64,000 nucleotides of DNA from Desulfovibrio subterraneus. GTDB lineage: Bacteria > Desulfobacterota > Desulfovibrionia > Desulfovibrionales > Desulfovibrionaceae. A model generated the notes under the pieces. That model was not told the origin of the DNA. It did no database searches and saw only the letters and a program-made list of their open reading frames with translations. The stretch's first letter is position 1, and every line of letters starts with the position of its first letter. Below are positions 15,916 to 25,005 of this stretch, one piece after another. The position numbers were made by a program, and so were the translations under genes. The stretch is from positions 485,021-549,020 of the forward strand of contig NZ_BLVO01000016.1 in assembly GCF_013340285.1 (NCBI RefSeq), read 5' to 3'.

Positions 15916-16695
15916 TCAGGCAAACACCGCATACGCGGCAAGGCCCAAGGAGAGGGCAAGCATGGCCTTTCGGGCAGTGCGCTGCAGGGAGGAATCCGCC
16001 ACTTCGCGCAGGCTGGTTCTGGGGCCTGTGGCGCTGAATCCGCGCAGTTCCAGCGCAATGGCCCGTTGTTCGATCTCGGAAAAAGCCCCCAGCACAAGCG
16101 GTGTCACCAGTGGCGGCAGTGCGCGTATGCGCCCCATAAGCCCGCCTTCAGAATCCAGTCCCCGCGCCCGTTGTGCTGCCTGAATGGTTGCTGTGCGGGC
16201 GCGCATGGCAGGCAGCATGAGCAGGGGGCTGCCCATGAGGTAGGCAACAAAGGGGGGCCAACCTGCCTGCGTGAGCGAGGTGATGTAGTCGGCCGGATGC
16301 GTGGTGAAGGCGAACAGCAGCGAGGCCGTGAGAATGGTTGCCAGCTGCAGCAGGACGATGCCCGCAAAGTGCAGCCCTTCCGCATACAGGGTGATGCCCT
16401 GAACGGCATAGACCGGCGTGTGATTACCCGGAAACAGCAGGCCGTGTATGGGGAGCATGAACAGGGCAAGCGGCAGCATGGTGCGCCACGAAAGCTTCCA
16501 TACGGCAGGCAGAATGCCGCACCACGCGGCCAGAGCCACGTTCAGCACCAGCAGGGCCGCATCGGGAATCCATGCACCGGGGGCGCAATACACCGCCACC
16601 GCGATCAGCAGAAGATAGGCAAGTTTGCTGAAGGGGTGGCGGGAATGCAGCCACGAAGCGCCCTCCGTGTAGAGGGTGAGGCTGGGAGAATGCAC
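15916..16695 (-). CDS. ECF transporter transmembrane subunit EcfT
   Basis: 259 residues with five to six hydrophobic helices in the N-terminal two thirds and the coupling-helix motifs of EcfT: ..RARTATIQAAQRARGLDSEGG (A-R-G) and ALELRGF near the C-terminus, the two Ala-Arg-Gly-type sites that dock on the ATPases. The second site reads LRG. It starts with GTG 16695, behind AAAGGAA; no ATG fits the reading frame as well. It is 20 bp downstream of the S component. Confidence 0.9.
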   Translation of the reverse strand: MHSPSLTLYTEGASWLHSRHPFSKLAYLLLIAVAVYCAPGAWIPDAALLVLNVALAAWCGILPAVWKLSWRTMLPLALFMLPIHGLLFPGNHTPVYAVQGITLYAEGLHFAGIVLLQLATILTASLLFAFTTHPADYITSLTQAGWPPFVAYLMGSPLLMLPAMRARTATIQAAQRARGLDSEGGLMGRIRALPPLVTPLVLGAFSEIEQRAIALELRGFSATGPRTSLREVADSSLQRTARKAMLALSLGLAAYAVFA

Positions 16696-16715
16696 GGAAC
16701 GTTCCTTTGCGCCGC

Positions 16716-17309
16716 CTAGTTCGCCACCGTGCTGCCGGAGAAGCGGGCCTGTGTCTTGGCGGGCATGAGCTGCACGATGCCGCACACAAGAATGGCCGTG
16801 GCAACCTTGTCGATGATGTTGGAGGTGAACACCGTCACTACAACGGAGCCGAACAGGTCCTTGCCGAGCGCCAGCATGTAGGCGGTGACAAAGTCTGCGC
16901 CGCTGCCGGTGATGCCGCCGAACATGTACAGGCGGATGGGTACGGCCACAATGGCGTTGAACACGGTGATGATGACACCGGCAAGGATGGCAAGCCACCA
17001 GTTGCGGAAAAGACCGTAATGGGCCGTGAAACCGGCGGCAATGCCGATAACCATGGCCACGGGGGCAAAGGCTGCAGCCACGGGCGAGGTGAGCATGCCC
17101 CATATGAGGTTGGTGAGCAGACCGGTCAGCCCGCCTGCCCAGGGACCGGCCAGCACGCCCACGAGCACCGTGCCGATGGAATCCAGAAACAGGGGCAGTT
17201 TGAGAAGCGAAACAAGCTGGCCGACGACGATGTTAAGCACAATGGCAACGGCGATCAGAACCCATGTGAACGTAGAAAAATCCTGTTTGACGCGTTCAGC
17301 GAAACTCAT
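16716..17309 (-). CDS. ECF transporter substrate-binding (S) component
   Basis: 197 residues with six hydrophobic helices, e.g. WVLIAVAIVLNIVVGQLV, DSIGTVLVGVLAGPWAGGLTGLLTNLI and VMVIGIAAGFTAHY. The GPWAGGLTG and glycine-rich first half fit S components of ECF importers. S subunits set substrate specificity; I cannot name the substrate. ATG 17309 is preceded by AAGGAG at 8 bp, which also overlaps the stop of the PPC gene, so the genes are coupled. Confidence 0.85.
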   Translation of the reverse strand: MSFAERVKQDFSTFTWVLIAVAIVLNIVVGQLVSLLKLPLFLDSIGTVLVGVLAGPWAGGLTGLLTNLIWGMLTSPVAAAFAPVAMVIGIAAGFTAHYGLFRNWWLAILAGVIITVFNAIVAVPIRLYMFGGITGSGADFVTAYMLALGKDLFGSVVVTVFTSNIIDKVATAILVCGIVQLMPAKTQARFSGSTVAN

Positions 17310-17314
17310 GCCAC

Positions 17315-17764
17315 TCACTCCTTGGCTAAAGTTTGTATGTCCAGTTCGGGGAATCCTGTCTGGGAATCATGGGTGCGCAGAAAGCGCAGGTCCGGAAGGA
17401 TGCCGAGCACGATTTCCGCCGTGGTATAGACGGCGCTGCCGGGGAGCAGGTGCGCTCCTATGGTCCTGCCCTGACCGTCGGCTATGGCGATGTGAAAGTG
17501 GGAACCGTGACGGGAGAATGTGCCGGTAAGAGAGAGTATTTCAAAATGGCCTTGCAGCTCTGTGGCATCGGGGCTGTTGGCAAAGCGCAGGCAGGCTTTT
17601 GTCAGGCTGCCCGCACAGGTGAGAACGCAGGCGGCTTCTATGCCGTGTTCCACGGCAAGGCGCTCAAGCTCGGCAAGAGGGTCCTGACCGGGATGAAGCC
17701 GCAGAGCCATATGCGTCATGTTCGACATGCACACTGAGGGCGTGCGGGGTTCCATGCATGACAT
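17315..17764 (-). CDS. PPC/DUF296 domain protein
   Basis: 149 residues matching the PPC (plants and prokaryotes conserved) domain: LHPGQDPLAELERLAVEHGIEAACVLTCAGSLTKACLRFAN, then GTFSRHGSHFHIAIADGQGRTIGAHLLPGSAVYTTAEIVLG. The GxHxH..ADxxG..GGH-type pattern (here GSHFHIAIADGQGRTIGAHL) could bind a metal. Prokaryotic members often lie next to transporters and are thought to bind small ligands or DNA. Start ATG 17764 has AAGGAG 7 bp upstream. First gene of the ECF operon. Confidence 0.88.
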   Translation of the reverse strand: MSCMEPRTPSVCMSNMTHMALRLHPGQDPLAELERLAVEHGIEAACVLTCAGSLTKACLRFANSPDATELQGHFEILSLTGTFSRHGSHFHIAIADGQGRTIGAHLLPGSAVYTTAEIVLGILPDLRFLRTHDSQTGFPELDIQTLAKE

Positions 17765-18049
17765 GCCGTTGCTCCTTGTGCCGTTCTGAAGGCTCTAGCC
17801 GCGGCATGCGCGGTGCCGCAAGGTGCGCAGACTCCCGTATGGCAGGGGGAGCAGGGGCCTTGAGACATGACAGGCTATCAGAAAGGCAAATGGGATTTAC
17901 CTGAATTTATGATACATACTGCCGGGGGTGGGCTGTGTCCAATCGAATGGCGTGATAGCTTTTGCCAATAACCATAGGCAATTGCTATTGATCTAATCAG
18001 TGCGATGGGCAATGAGGCAGGCACTCGTTCGTCGCGAAGCCCGAAAAAA

Positions 18050-18073
18050 GCGGCCGGACAATTGTCCGGCCGC
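18050..18073. terminator. 24-bp perfect palindrome with minus-strand T-run
   Basis: Perfect palindrome centred on GGACAATTGTCC with GC-rich arms. On the minus strand it is followed directly by TTTTTTCGGG, as expected of a terminator for transcripts of the rbs operon, which reads in from 18286. A second copy of its 16-bp core is at 18239-18254. Confidence 0.65.
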
Positions 18074-18167
18074 ATTGGGGTAATGACGAACTTCGATTTT
18101 GCGGAAAACAGACTTCATTAAGCCGGGAATGAAGCCAATAAAATAAATTATCTCGCTTATATCGGGT

Positions 18168-18188
18168 GCAGGGGGATTATCCCCCTGC
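18168..18188. other. Short GC-rich hairpin
   Basis: GCAGGGGG-ATTAT-CCCCCTGC between the two CCGGACAATTGTCCGG palindromes. Possibly part of a multi-hairpin transcript end. Confidence 0.4.
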
Positions 18189-18238
18189 CCGCCGGAGGCG
18201 AAGAAAACTCAAAATGGCTTCGTCAGCAGCCTGAAAGT

Positions 18239-18254
18239 CCGGACAATTGTCCGG
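18239..18254. repeat. Second copy of the CCGGACAATTGTCCGG palindrome
   Basis: CCGGACAATTGTCCGG, identical to the core of the palindrome at 18050-18073, 32 bp past the rbsR stop. The rest of 17765-18285 holds no gene I can support. Confidence 0.6.
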
Positions 18255-18285
18255 CCTTATTCCTGCTATGGGGGCATGAAAACGG

Positions 18286-19290
18286 TTACGCGATTCTGCG
18301 GACAGAGGCCCGCTCAATAAGCCCCGGCTCAATGAGTATGGCCTTGCCTTCTTCCCGCTTGCTGCCGAGCCGGTCGATGAGCGTATCAACGGCCATGGCG
18401 GCGATGGTACCCTTGGGCTGGTGGATGGTCGTGAGCGGGGGCGTCATGTAGCGCGCGATGTAGATGTCGTCATAGCCGATGACGGAAAGATCGTCGGGAA
18501 CGCGCACGCCGAGACGGGCGGCTTCCGCAAAGACACCCAGCGCCATCATGTCGTTGCAGACGAAAAGGGCATCCGGCCTGTGCGGCAGGGCATGCAGTCG
18601 GGCCATGGCCGCAACGCCGCCTGCGCAGTCGTAGTCGCCCTCGATGATCCATTCGGGGGAAACGGGTAATCCTGCTTCATCCATGGCCTTGTGGAAGCCT
18701 TGGACCCGTTCGCGGGCAGAGCGCCGTTCTATGGGGCCGGTAACGCAGCCTATGCGCGTGTGCCCCATGTCAATGAGGTGCCTGGTGGCCAGATAGCCGC
18801 CATAGAGCGAGTTGTCGTAGATGCGGTCTACATGCTCGGAATCTGACCCCCAGTCGAAGATGACCACCGGGGTGCTGCGTTCTTCCTCAAGCAGGCGGAG
18901 CACTTCGTTGGAGGCCTCGCTGCACAGCAGCAACAGGCCGTCCACGCGCTTTTCTTCCAGCGCATCAAGGTTTGCGCGCATGCGGTGGGCGTCACCGTCA
19001 GTATTGCACAGAAAAAGGGTGTAGCCGCGCTCGTAGCAACGGCGTTCAACGTTGTGCACCACCTCTGCGAAGAAAGGGTTCTTGCTGGTGGAAACCAGCA
19101 TGCCCAGCGTGTTCGTGCGATTCACTTTCAGGCTGCGGGCGATGGATGAGGGGCGGTAGTTCAGCGTGTTCACTGCCGTGCGCACCCGTTCCGAAATTTG
19201 CTCGCTCACGAAGCGGGTTTCGTTCAGTACATGAGAAACCGTAGAGGTGGAAACACCGGCGAGCTTTGCAACGTCTTTGATGGTAGCCAT
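18286..19290 (-). CDS. rbsR: Ribose operon repressor, LacI family
   Basis: 334 residues closely resembling enterobacterial RbsR. The N-terminal helix-turn-helix is MATIKDVAKLAGVSTSTVSH, the hinge is RSLKVNRTNTLGMLV, and the periplasmic-binding-protein-like ligand domain contains NPFFAEVVHNVERRCYERGYTLFLCNTDGD and the C-terminal VIGYDDIYIARYMTPPLTTIHQPK. It should release the operator at 24283-24316 on binding ribose. Last gene of rbsDACBKR; 6 bp after rbsK. Confidence 0.95.
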   Translation of the reverse strand: MATIKDVAKLAGVSTSTVSHVLNETRFVSEQISERVRTAVNTLNYRPSSIARSLKVNRTNTLGMLVSTSKNPFFAEVVHNVERRCYERGYTLFLCNTDGDAHRMRANLDALEEKRVDGLLLLCSEASNEVLRLLEEERSTPVVIFDWGSDSEHVDRIYDNSLYGGYLATRHLIDMGHTRIGCVTGPIERRSARERVQGFHKAMDEAGLPVSPEWIIEGDYDCAGGVAAMARLHALPHRPDALFVCNDMMALGVFAEAARLGVRVPDDLSVIGYDDIYIARYMTPPLTTIHQPKGTIAAMAVDTLIDRLGSKREEGKAILIEPGLIERASVRRIA

Positions 19291-19296
19291 GCAACC

Positions 19297-20223
19297 CTAG
19301 CTTTTGGACTGTAGAAAAGTGTCTATCTCCGCACGGTACGGAATGGATGTCTGCGCGCCAAGCCGTGTAACGGATATGGCGGCTGCCGCGTGGGCCATGC
19401 GTATGGCGGCATCCACGTCCAGACCTTCCTGCAGGGCGGCGGCAAATGCACCGTTGAAGGTGTCTCCGGCTGCGGTGGTATCCGTCGCCTGCACGCGGAA
19501 GCCGGGAATGAGGCGTTCCCCTTCCGGTCCGCTGTAATAGGCCCCTTGCGCGCCGAGGGTTATTAGTACCGATTGCACGCCTTTGTCACGCAGCTTGTGT
19601 GCTGCGGTGCAGGCGCTTGCGGCATCGGTTACCTTGATGCCGGTCAGCATTTCGGCTTCGGTTTCGTTGGGCGTGATCATGGTCAGCGCGGCCAGCAGCG
19701 CATCGGAGAGCGGACGCGCGGGAGCAGGGTTAAGGATGACGGCAACACCGGCCTTGCGGGCTTCGAACGCGGCAAGCTCCACGGTTTCCATGGGGCTTTC
19801 CAGCTGCATGAGCAGGGTCTGCGCCTGCCGCAGATAGTTCAGATGGGGTTCCAGCATGGCAGGCGTGAGACAGGCATTGGCCTCGGCAGAGATGACAATG
19901 GAATTTTCGCCGTTTGCGGCTATCTGTATGAAGGCAATGCCCGTGGGCATGTCCGGCACGGCCATGACCGCGCGGGTGTCCATGCCGTCTTCGCGGAATG
20001 CCTGTTCCATGCGCGTGCCGAAGTCATCGGAGCCAAGGCAGGCGATGAAGCCTATGTCCGCGCCGAAGCGGGCAGCGGCCACGGCCTGATTGGCCCCCTT
20101 GCCGCCGGGAAGAACCTGATAGCCGTGCCCCGTGATGGTCTCGCCCGGGCGGGGAAAGGCATTCACCTGTACAACGTGGTCGGCATTGACGCTGCCAAGG
20201 ACAATGAGCTTGTTTGCAGGCAT
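19297..20223 (-). CDS. rbsK: Ribokinase
   Basis: 308 residues, the usual length. PfkB-family kinase that phosphorylates ribose to ribose 5-phosphate. Visible: LGSVNADHVVQVNAFPRPGETITGHGY and PGGKGANQAVAAARFGA at the N-terminus, and the C-terminal ATP/anion-hole motif TDTTAAGDTFNGAFAAAL with the catalytic Asp in AAGD. ATG 20223 has AGGAG 6 bp upstream, which excludes the longer frame to 20244. Confidence 0.96.
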   Translation of the reverse strand: MPANKLIVLGSVNADHVVQVNAFPRPGETITGHGYQVLPGGKGANQAVAAARFGADIGFIACLGSDDFGTRMEQAFREDGMDTRAVMAVPDMPTGIAFIQIAANGENSIVISAEANACLTPAMLEPHLNYLRQAQTLLMQLESPMETVELAAFEARKAGVAVILNPAPARPLSDALLAALTMITPNETEAEMLTGIKVTDAASACTAAHKLRDKGVQSVLITLGAQGAYYSGPEGERLIPGFRVQATDTTAAGDTFNGAFAAALQEGLDVDAAIRMAHAAAAISVTRLGAQTSIPYRAEIDTFLQSKS

Positions 20224-20260
20224 CCGGTGCTCCTGTGCGTGCATGAAATGTGTGACTAGT

Positions 20261-20299
20261 CTTCCGAATACGCTGGATTATAATGAGAAAATTCGGAAG
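20261..20299. other. Inverted repeat in the rbsB-rbsK gap
   Basis: CTTCCGAAT (20261-20269) and ATTCGGAAG (20291-20299) flank an AT-rich 21-base loop. With the GC-rich hairpin at 20385-20404 (GCGCCGGAA/TTCCGGCGC) just after the rbsB stop, it probably lowers read-through or stabilises the highly expressed rbsB message. The 200-bp gap here is the only long one in the operon. Confidence 0.45.
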
Positions 20300-20384
20300 G
20301 TTTTCGATGGGTTTACGAAAAGTGTCCGGTGGGTGTTCTGCTGGTGGAAGGGGCGTGCGCCCTGCCTGTGGTGGATGAAGCGGC

Positions 20385-20404
20385 GCGCCGGAATGTTCCG
20401 GCGC
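20385..20404. terminator. Attenuating hairpin after rbsB
   Basis: GCGCCGGAA-TG-TTCCGGCGC, 18 bp beyond the rbsB stop on the minus strand, lacking a T-run. Likely a 3' stabiliser or partial terminator. Confidence 0.45.
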
Positions 20405-20422
20405 ACCGCGCAGGTGAATCGC

Positions 20423-21298
20423 TTACTTGACCACCATCAGGGGCACGGGAATGTACTTTTCCACGGCCTGACCCTTCAGTACCTTGTCGGCTGCTTCCAC
20501 GCCGAGCGCGCCGATAAGGGCGGGCTGCTGGGCAATGGTGCCGGCCATGTCGCCGCGCTTCACAGCGGCCACGCCGTCGTCGGTGCCGTCAAAGCCGACC
20601 AGCACAACCTTCTTGCCTGCGGCCTGCAGGGCGCGCAGGGCACCAAGCGCCATTTCATCATTCTGGGCGAAAACGCCCTGAACATCGGCATTGCTGGCGA
20701 GCATGTTTTCCATGACATTCAGGCCCTTGGTGCGGTCAAAATCGGCAGGCTGGCTGGCCAGCACCTTGAAGCCGTTTGCCTTTACGGCAGCGGCAAAGCC
20801 CTCGCCACGGTCACGGGCGGCGGAGGTGCCTGCAAGACCTTCCAGCTGGATGACCTTGGCGTTCTTGCCGAGCTTTTCGGCCATGAAGTCGCCAGCCATC
20901 TTGCCGCCGGCAACGTTGTCGGAAGCGATGTGGCTGGTCACGGTGCCGTGCGATGCGCCACGGTCAAGCGTAAGCACGGGAATGCCCGCCTTGTTGATGA
21001 GGCGGATGGCGTTGGAAACGGCATCGGAATCGGTGGGGTTGATCAGAATGGCTTTTACGCCGCGCACGGTAAGGTCTTCCACATTGGCAAGTTCCTTGGC
21101 GGGATCGTTCTGGGAATCAAGCACGATGAGCTCATAGCCCAGTTCCTGTGCCTTTTTCACGGCACCGTCCTTCAGCGTGACGAAGAAGGGGTTGTCCAGG
21201 GTGGAAACAACCAGCGCAAGGGTGTCCTTGGCCTGAGCGGACACGGTGAGCCCAAAAGACAGCAACATTGCCACAACGAGAGTCGTAATCCTTTTCAT
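20423..21298 (-). CDS. rbsB: Ribose ABC transporter, periplasmic binding protein
   Basis: 291 residues with a signal peptide ([22 protein letters not shown], cleavage after AQA). The mature domain reads [52 protein letters not shown] and retains ribose contacts seen in E. coli RbsB ([17 protein letters not shown]). Delivers ribose to RbsC/RbsA. Start behind AAGGAG. Confidence 0.96.
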   Translation of the reverse strand: MKRITTLVVAMLLSFGLTVSAQAKDTLALVVSTLDNPFFVTLKDGAVKKAQELGYELIVLDSQNDPAKELANVEDLTVRGVKAILINPTDSDAVSNAIRLINKAGIPVLTLDRGASHGTVTSHIASDNVAGGKMAGDFMAEKLGKNAKVIQLEGLAGTSAARDRGEGFAAAVKANGFKVLASQPADFDRTKGLNVMENMLASNADVQGVFAQNDEMALGALRALQAAGKKVVLVGFDGTDDGVAAVKRGDMAGTIAQQPALIGALGVEAADKVLKGQAVEKYIPVPLMVVK

Positions 21299-21321
21299 AC
21301 CATACTCCTTTGGATGTCCTT

Positions 21322-22296
21322 CTACTTGCTCTTCGTATCAACAAGCACTGCCAGCAGAATGACCAGCGCCTTGGCGATCATCTGATAATATGACGATACA
21401 TCGAGCAAATTCAGAGCGTTATTGAGGAAGCCGATAATCAGGGCACCGAGCAGCGTACCCATGATGGTGCCCTTGCCCCCCATGAGGCTGGTGCCGCCGA
21501 GCACCACGGCCGCAATGGCGTCCAGCTCATAGCCTGCGCCTGCCGTGGGCTGTGCGGAAGAAAGGCGCGAGGTGACCACAAGTCCCGCCAGCGCGGAAAG
21601 AAAACCCGCAATGGCATAGACGGTGATCTTGATGCGGTCCACATTGATGCCGGAAAGGCGGGTGGCGGCCTCGTTGCCGCCGAGCGCATAGACATAGCGG
21701 CCGAGGCGTGTGTGCTTGAGCACATACCATGCGGCCGCGAACACCACAGCCATGATCCAGATGGGAACCGGAAGGCCGAGCATGTAGCCGGTGCCGATGT
21801 AGGAGAAGGCATCCGCCGTGTCGGTAAAACCGGTGCTGATGGGGCGGCCATCCGTGTAGACCAGTGTGAGGCCGCGCACCATGGTCATGCTGACCAGAGT
21901 GGCGATGAATGCCTGCACCTTGCCCTTGGAGATGATGACACCGCTTGCCGCGCCGAGCAGAATGCCCGAGCCGAGCGCGGCCCCCACGGCCAGCACGATG
22001 GGCAGCTCCGCCGCGATGAGGCTGGCACCTATGGCACCGCACAGCGCCAGCACGGAACCGACGGAAAGGTCTATGCCTGCCGTGAGAATGACAAAGGTCA
22101 TGCCCACGGCAATGATGGCGTTAACCGCTGTCTGGCGCAGGATGTTGAGCAGATTTCCCGTGGTGAAGAAATTGGGGTTGAGCAGGGAAACGACAATGAT
22201 CATTACCACGAGCGCAATCAGGGTTTTCTGCTGAATGAGGCGCTGCTTGAGCGATACGCCTTCTCCCGCATGCGATGCGGATTTTGTTGAGCTCAT
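21322..22296 (-). CDS. rbsC: Ribose ABC transporter permease
   Basis: 324 residues, eight to ten hydrophobic segments, with the family's [16 protein letters not shown] and [36 protein letters not shown] motifs. ATG 22296 lies inside the rbsA stop (ATGA overlap) and has AAGGAGG upstream, so the start is firm. Confidence 0.96.
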   Translation of the reverse strand: MSSTKSASHAGEGVSLKQRLIQQKTLIALVVMIIVVSLLNPNFFTTGNLLNILRQTAVNAIIAVGMTFVILTAGIDLSVGSVLALCGAIGASLIAAELPIVLAVGAALGSGILLGAASGVIISKGKVQAFIATLVSMTMVRGLTLVYTDGRPISTGFTDTADAFSYIGTGYMLGLPVPIWIMAVVFAAAWYVLKHTRLGRYVYALGGNEAATRLSGINVDRIKITVYAIAGFLSALAGLVVTSRLSSAQPTAGAGYELDAIAAVVLGGTSLMGGKGTIMGTLLGALIIGFLNNALNLLDVSSYYQMIAKALVILLAVLVDTKSK

Positions 22297-23810
22297 GCCT
22301 GAGCCTCCTTCCGTGTTCTGCCGATGGCGCACGCCATGAGTTTTTCCTGATCAGCCTCTGCCGCAGAGAATTCGCCGCTTATGCGTCCCTGATGCATCAC
22401 GAGGATGCGGTCGCTCATGCCCAGCACTTCCGGCATTTCGGACGAGACGAGAATAATGCTCATGCCTTCCTGCTTGAACTGGTTGATCAGATGATAGATT
22501 TCTTTTTTTGCTCCCACATCCACGCCGCGCGTGGGCTCATCCAGAATGAGCACCTTGGGCTGGGACATGAGCCCCTTGGCAATGGCCACCTTCTGCTGGT
22601 TGCCGCCGGAAAGATTGCCCACGGACTGTTCCCGCGAGGGCGTGCGGATGTTGAAGGCATTTATGAATCCGTCCACGGCGGTGTGTTCGTCCGGAGTGCG
22701 TATGTGTCCGGCGGCGTTGGAAATGCGCTTGAGTGCGGAGAGGGTCATGTTCTCCTTCACCGACAGGCCCAGAATGAGGCCGTCCGCCTTTCTGTCCTCG
22801 CTGATGTAGGCAATGCCCGCCTGCAGGGCTTCCCCCGGCGAGGAGATTCTGAGCGGTTCACCGAACATGGCCACCCCGCCGCTGCGGATGCCGTAGCCGC
22901 AGAATATGGCCTTCATCAGTTCGGTGCGTCCTGCCCCCATGAGGCCGGATATGCCGAGAATCTCGCCTTCACGCACGGCCAGTGACACGCCGTTCAGCCC
23001 CGGTGCCACAAGGTCGTGTACCTCAAGGCTGACGTTGCCCGCGCCCACATGCACGCGCGGGTATTGTTCCTCAAGCTTGCGACCCACCATCATTTCTATG
23101 AGCGTGTCTTCGTCAATGTCGGTCACACGGCGTTCGCCTATGAACTTACCGTCGCGCAGCACGGTAACGTCGTCGCAGATTTCGAAGATTTCCTTCAGGC
23201 GGTGGGATATGTAGACGATGCCGTGACCGGCGTGGCGCAGTTCATCTATGACGGCGAACAGGGCGCGGGTTTCCGTGTCGGTGAGGGTGTCTGTGGGCTC
23301 ATCCATGATGATGACGCGCGATTCGAAGGAGAGCGCCTTGGCGATCTCCACCATCTGTTGCTCGCCTATGCCGAGCTCGCCAACGCGGGTACGCGAGGGG
23401 CGGTTCACGCCCAGTTTGCGGAGCAGGGCATCGGCCTTTTCGTACAGCTCGCTCCAGAGGATTCTGCCGAATGCGCCCACAGGTTCGCGCCCGAGAAAGA
23501 TGTTCTCCGCAATGGAAAGTTCGGGCAGCAGATTCAGTTCCTGATGGATGATGCTTATGCCCGCCTTCTGCGATTCCCTTGGCCCTTTGAAGATGCCCGG
23601 CTTGCCCAGAAAGACGATGGAGCCTGCATCCGCTTTGTAGATGCCCGTGAGCACCTTCATGAGCGTGGATTTGCCCGCGCCGTTTTCACCCACAAGGGCC
23701 ATGACGCGGCCAGCTTCCACACGCAGAGAAACGCCGTCCAGCGCCTTTACACCCGGAAAGCTCTTTTCGATGCCTTCCAGCGTGAGCAGTGTGCCTTGCG
23801 CGCCGTCCAC
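22293..23810 (-). CDS. rbsA: Ribose ABC transporter, tandem ATPase
   Basis: 505 residues with two ABC domains: first Walker [10 protein letters not shown], signature [15 protein letters not shown]; second with an atypical A loop ([14 protein letters not shown]) but intact LSGGNQQK and [13 protein letters not shown], as in other sugar importers. Starts at GTG 23810 in a TAGTG overlap with the rbsD stop. Confidence 0.96.
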   Translation of the reverse strand: MDGAQGTLLTLEGIEKSFPGVKALDGVSLRVEAGRVMALVGENGAGKSTLMKVLTGIYKADAGSIVFLGKPGIFKGPRESQKAGISIIHQELNLLPELSIAENIFLGREPVGAFGRILWSELYEKADALLRKLGVNRPSRTRVGELGIGEQQMVEIAKALSFESRVIIMDEPTDTLTDTETRALFAVIDELRHAGHGIVYISHRLKEIFEICDDVTVLRDGKFIGERRVTDIDEDTLIEMMVGRKLEEQYPRVHVGAGNVSLEVHDLVAPGLNGVSLAVREGEILGISGLMGAGRTELMKAIFCGYGIRSGGVAMFGEPLRISSPGEALQAGIAYISEDRKADGLILGLSVKENMTLSALKRISNAAGHIRTPDEHTAVDGFINAFNIRTPSREQSVGNLSGGNQQKVAIAKGLMSQPKVLILDEPTRGVDVGAKKEIYHLINQFKQEGMSIILVSSEMPEVLGMSDRILVMHQGRISGEFSAAEADQEKLMACAIGRTRKEAQA

Positions 23811-24229
23811 TAGAAGACCACGCCGGACTTCAAGGTTATGTTGGCGTAGGGGGTGAACTCGCCCGTGCGTATAACGGCCACGCTTCTGCGGGTGTTCAGT
23901 TTGAACTGCTCGTGCCGCACATGGGAAACCGGAATGGGCTTGCCGCGTTCCTTTGCCACGCCTTCCAGAAAGGCGAGCAGCTCTTTGTGCAGGGCGGGGC
24001 TGACCGTTTCAAATTCTTCGGCCAGTTCCACGCCTTCCAGCTCCATTTCGGAGACCACGGCCCGTACTGTGTCCATGAAGGAGGGGATGCCCTGTGATAC
24101 CGCCAGATCGACCCGCTGCACACCGGCCGGAACAGGCAGACCGGCATCGCACACGGTAAGGGCGTCAAAGTGCCCCATTTTGGCAATGAGATAGGATATT
24201 TCTGAATTGATCAGTGCTGTTCTTTTCAT
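23810..24229 (-). CDS. rbsD: D-ribose pyranase
   Basis: 139 residues like E. coli RbsD ([33 protein letters not shown] at the start; [17 protein letters not shown] at the end). Converts beta-pyranose ribose to the furanose form used by RbsK. ATG 24229 is first in the operon, 46-74 bp after the -10/-35 promoter; GGTGG precedes it. Confidence 0.96.
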   Translation of the reverse strand: MKRTALINSEISYLIAKMGHFDALTVCDAGLPVPAGVQRVDLAVSQGIPSFMDTVRAVVSEMELEGVELAEEFETVSPALHKELLAFLEGVAKERGKPIPVSHVRHEQFKLNTRRSVAVIRTGEFTPYANITLKSGVVF

Positions 24230-24274
24230 CAGTTTCCACCCCGTAAAACTGTGCATTGCGCAATTGATAAGCGT

Positions 24275-24303
24275 ATTCTACACGCATCGAAACGTTTGCG
24301 CAA
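24275..24303 (-). promoter_or_regulatory. rbs promoter, sigma-70 type
   Basis: On the minus strand TTGCGC (24298-24303) and TAGAAT (24275-24280) are separated by 17 bp. The -35 box lies in the centre of the RbsR palindrome, so repressor binding would exclude polymerase. Confidence 0.7.
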
Positions 24304-24316
24304 ACGTTTCGATGCG
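24283..24316. promoter_or_regulatory. RbsR operator, 34-bp perfect palindrome
   Basis: Perfect inverted repeat centred between 24299 and 24300. Each arm contains CGAAACGTTT, the typical LacI/PurR/RbsR half-site core. It overlaps the -35 element of the rbs promoter, about 54 bp upstream of rbsD. Confidence 0.85.
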
Positions 24317-24408
24317 GGAGAAGCACAAAATAACGTGATGCTCACAAGGCACCGGAGAAAGCGGACAAGCCGGTAAAAACGGCAGAAGATCGGCAGGTGC
24401 GCGCGGAA

Positions 24409-24876
24409 TTATCTGGCTACAGGCGCGAAGATGGCTCCGGTAAGGGCAGCAAGATCAGCGGGGGAAAGTTCAATTTCAAGGCCTCTGCGGCCCGCGCTTA
24501 CGAACATGGTTTCAAACTCCTGCGCTGATGCGTCTATGACCGTGCGCAGGCGTTTTTTCTGTCCCAGCGGACTTACGCCGCCCACCACATAGCCGGTGGT
24601 GCGTTCCACCAGTTTTACGTCAGCCATGGCCATTTTCTTTGCGCCCACGGCTTTGGCCAGCAGCTTGAGATCCAGCTGGTGCTCCACAGGCACAACGGCC
24701 ACGGTCAGGTCCTTGCCGCCATCGCTCACCACAAGGGTCTTGAACACGCGGGCGGGGTCGGTATTGAGCTTTTCCGCCGCTTCCAGCCCGTACGATTCTG
24801 CATCCGGGTCATGGTGGTATTCGTGAACAACATAGGAAATCTTGGCCTTTTTCGCGGTATCAATGGCAGGGGTCAT
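24409..24876 (-). CDS. ybaK: Cys-tRNA(Pro)/Cys-tRNA(Cys) deacylase, YbaK/EbsC
   Basis: 155 residues. YbaK family: MTPAIDTAKKAKISYVVHEYHHDPDAESYGLEAAEKLNTDPARVFKTL, with the essential Lys in RVFKTL and the GGVSPLGQKKRLRTVID motif. It hydrolyses mischarged Cys from tRNA(Pro). A monocistronic gene. Confidence 0.93.
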   Translation of the reverse strand: MTPAIDTAKKAKISYVVHEYHHDPDAESYGLEAAEKLNTDPARVFKTLVVSDGGKDLTVAVVPVEHQLDLKLLAKAVGAKKMAMADVKLVERTTGYVVGGVSPLGQKKRLRTVIDASAQEFETMFVSAGRRGLEIELSPADLAALTGAIFAPVAR

Positions 24877-25005
24877 GTGTCGTATCCGGTTGAATGTTGC
24901 GGGAAGAGTTCAGGCGCGCTATCGCCTGCCGCTCTTTTTTCCGCAGATGCGGCCGCAGGTCAACGGGTAATGCCTCACCGGTCGGGGCAGGGGAGCGCTG
25001 ATGCC

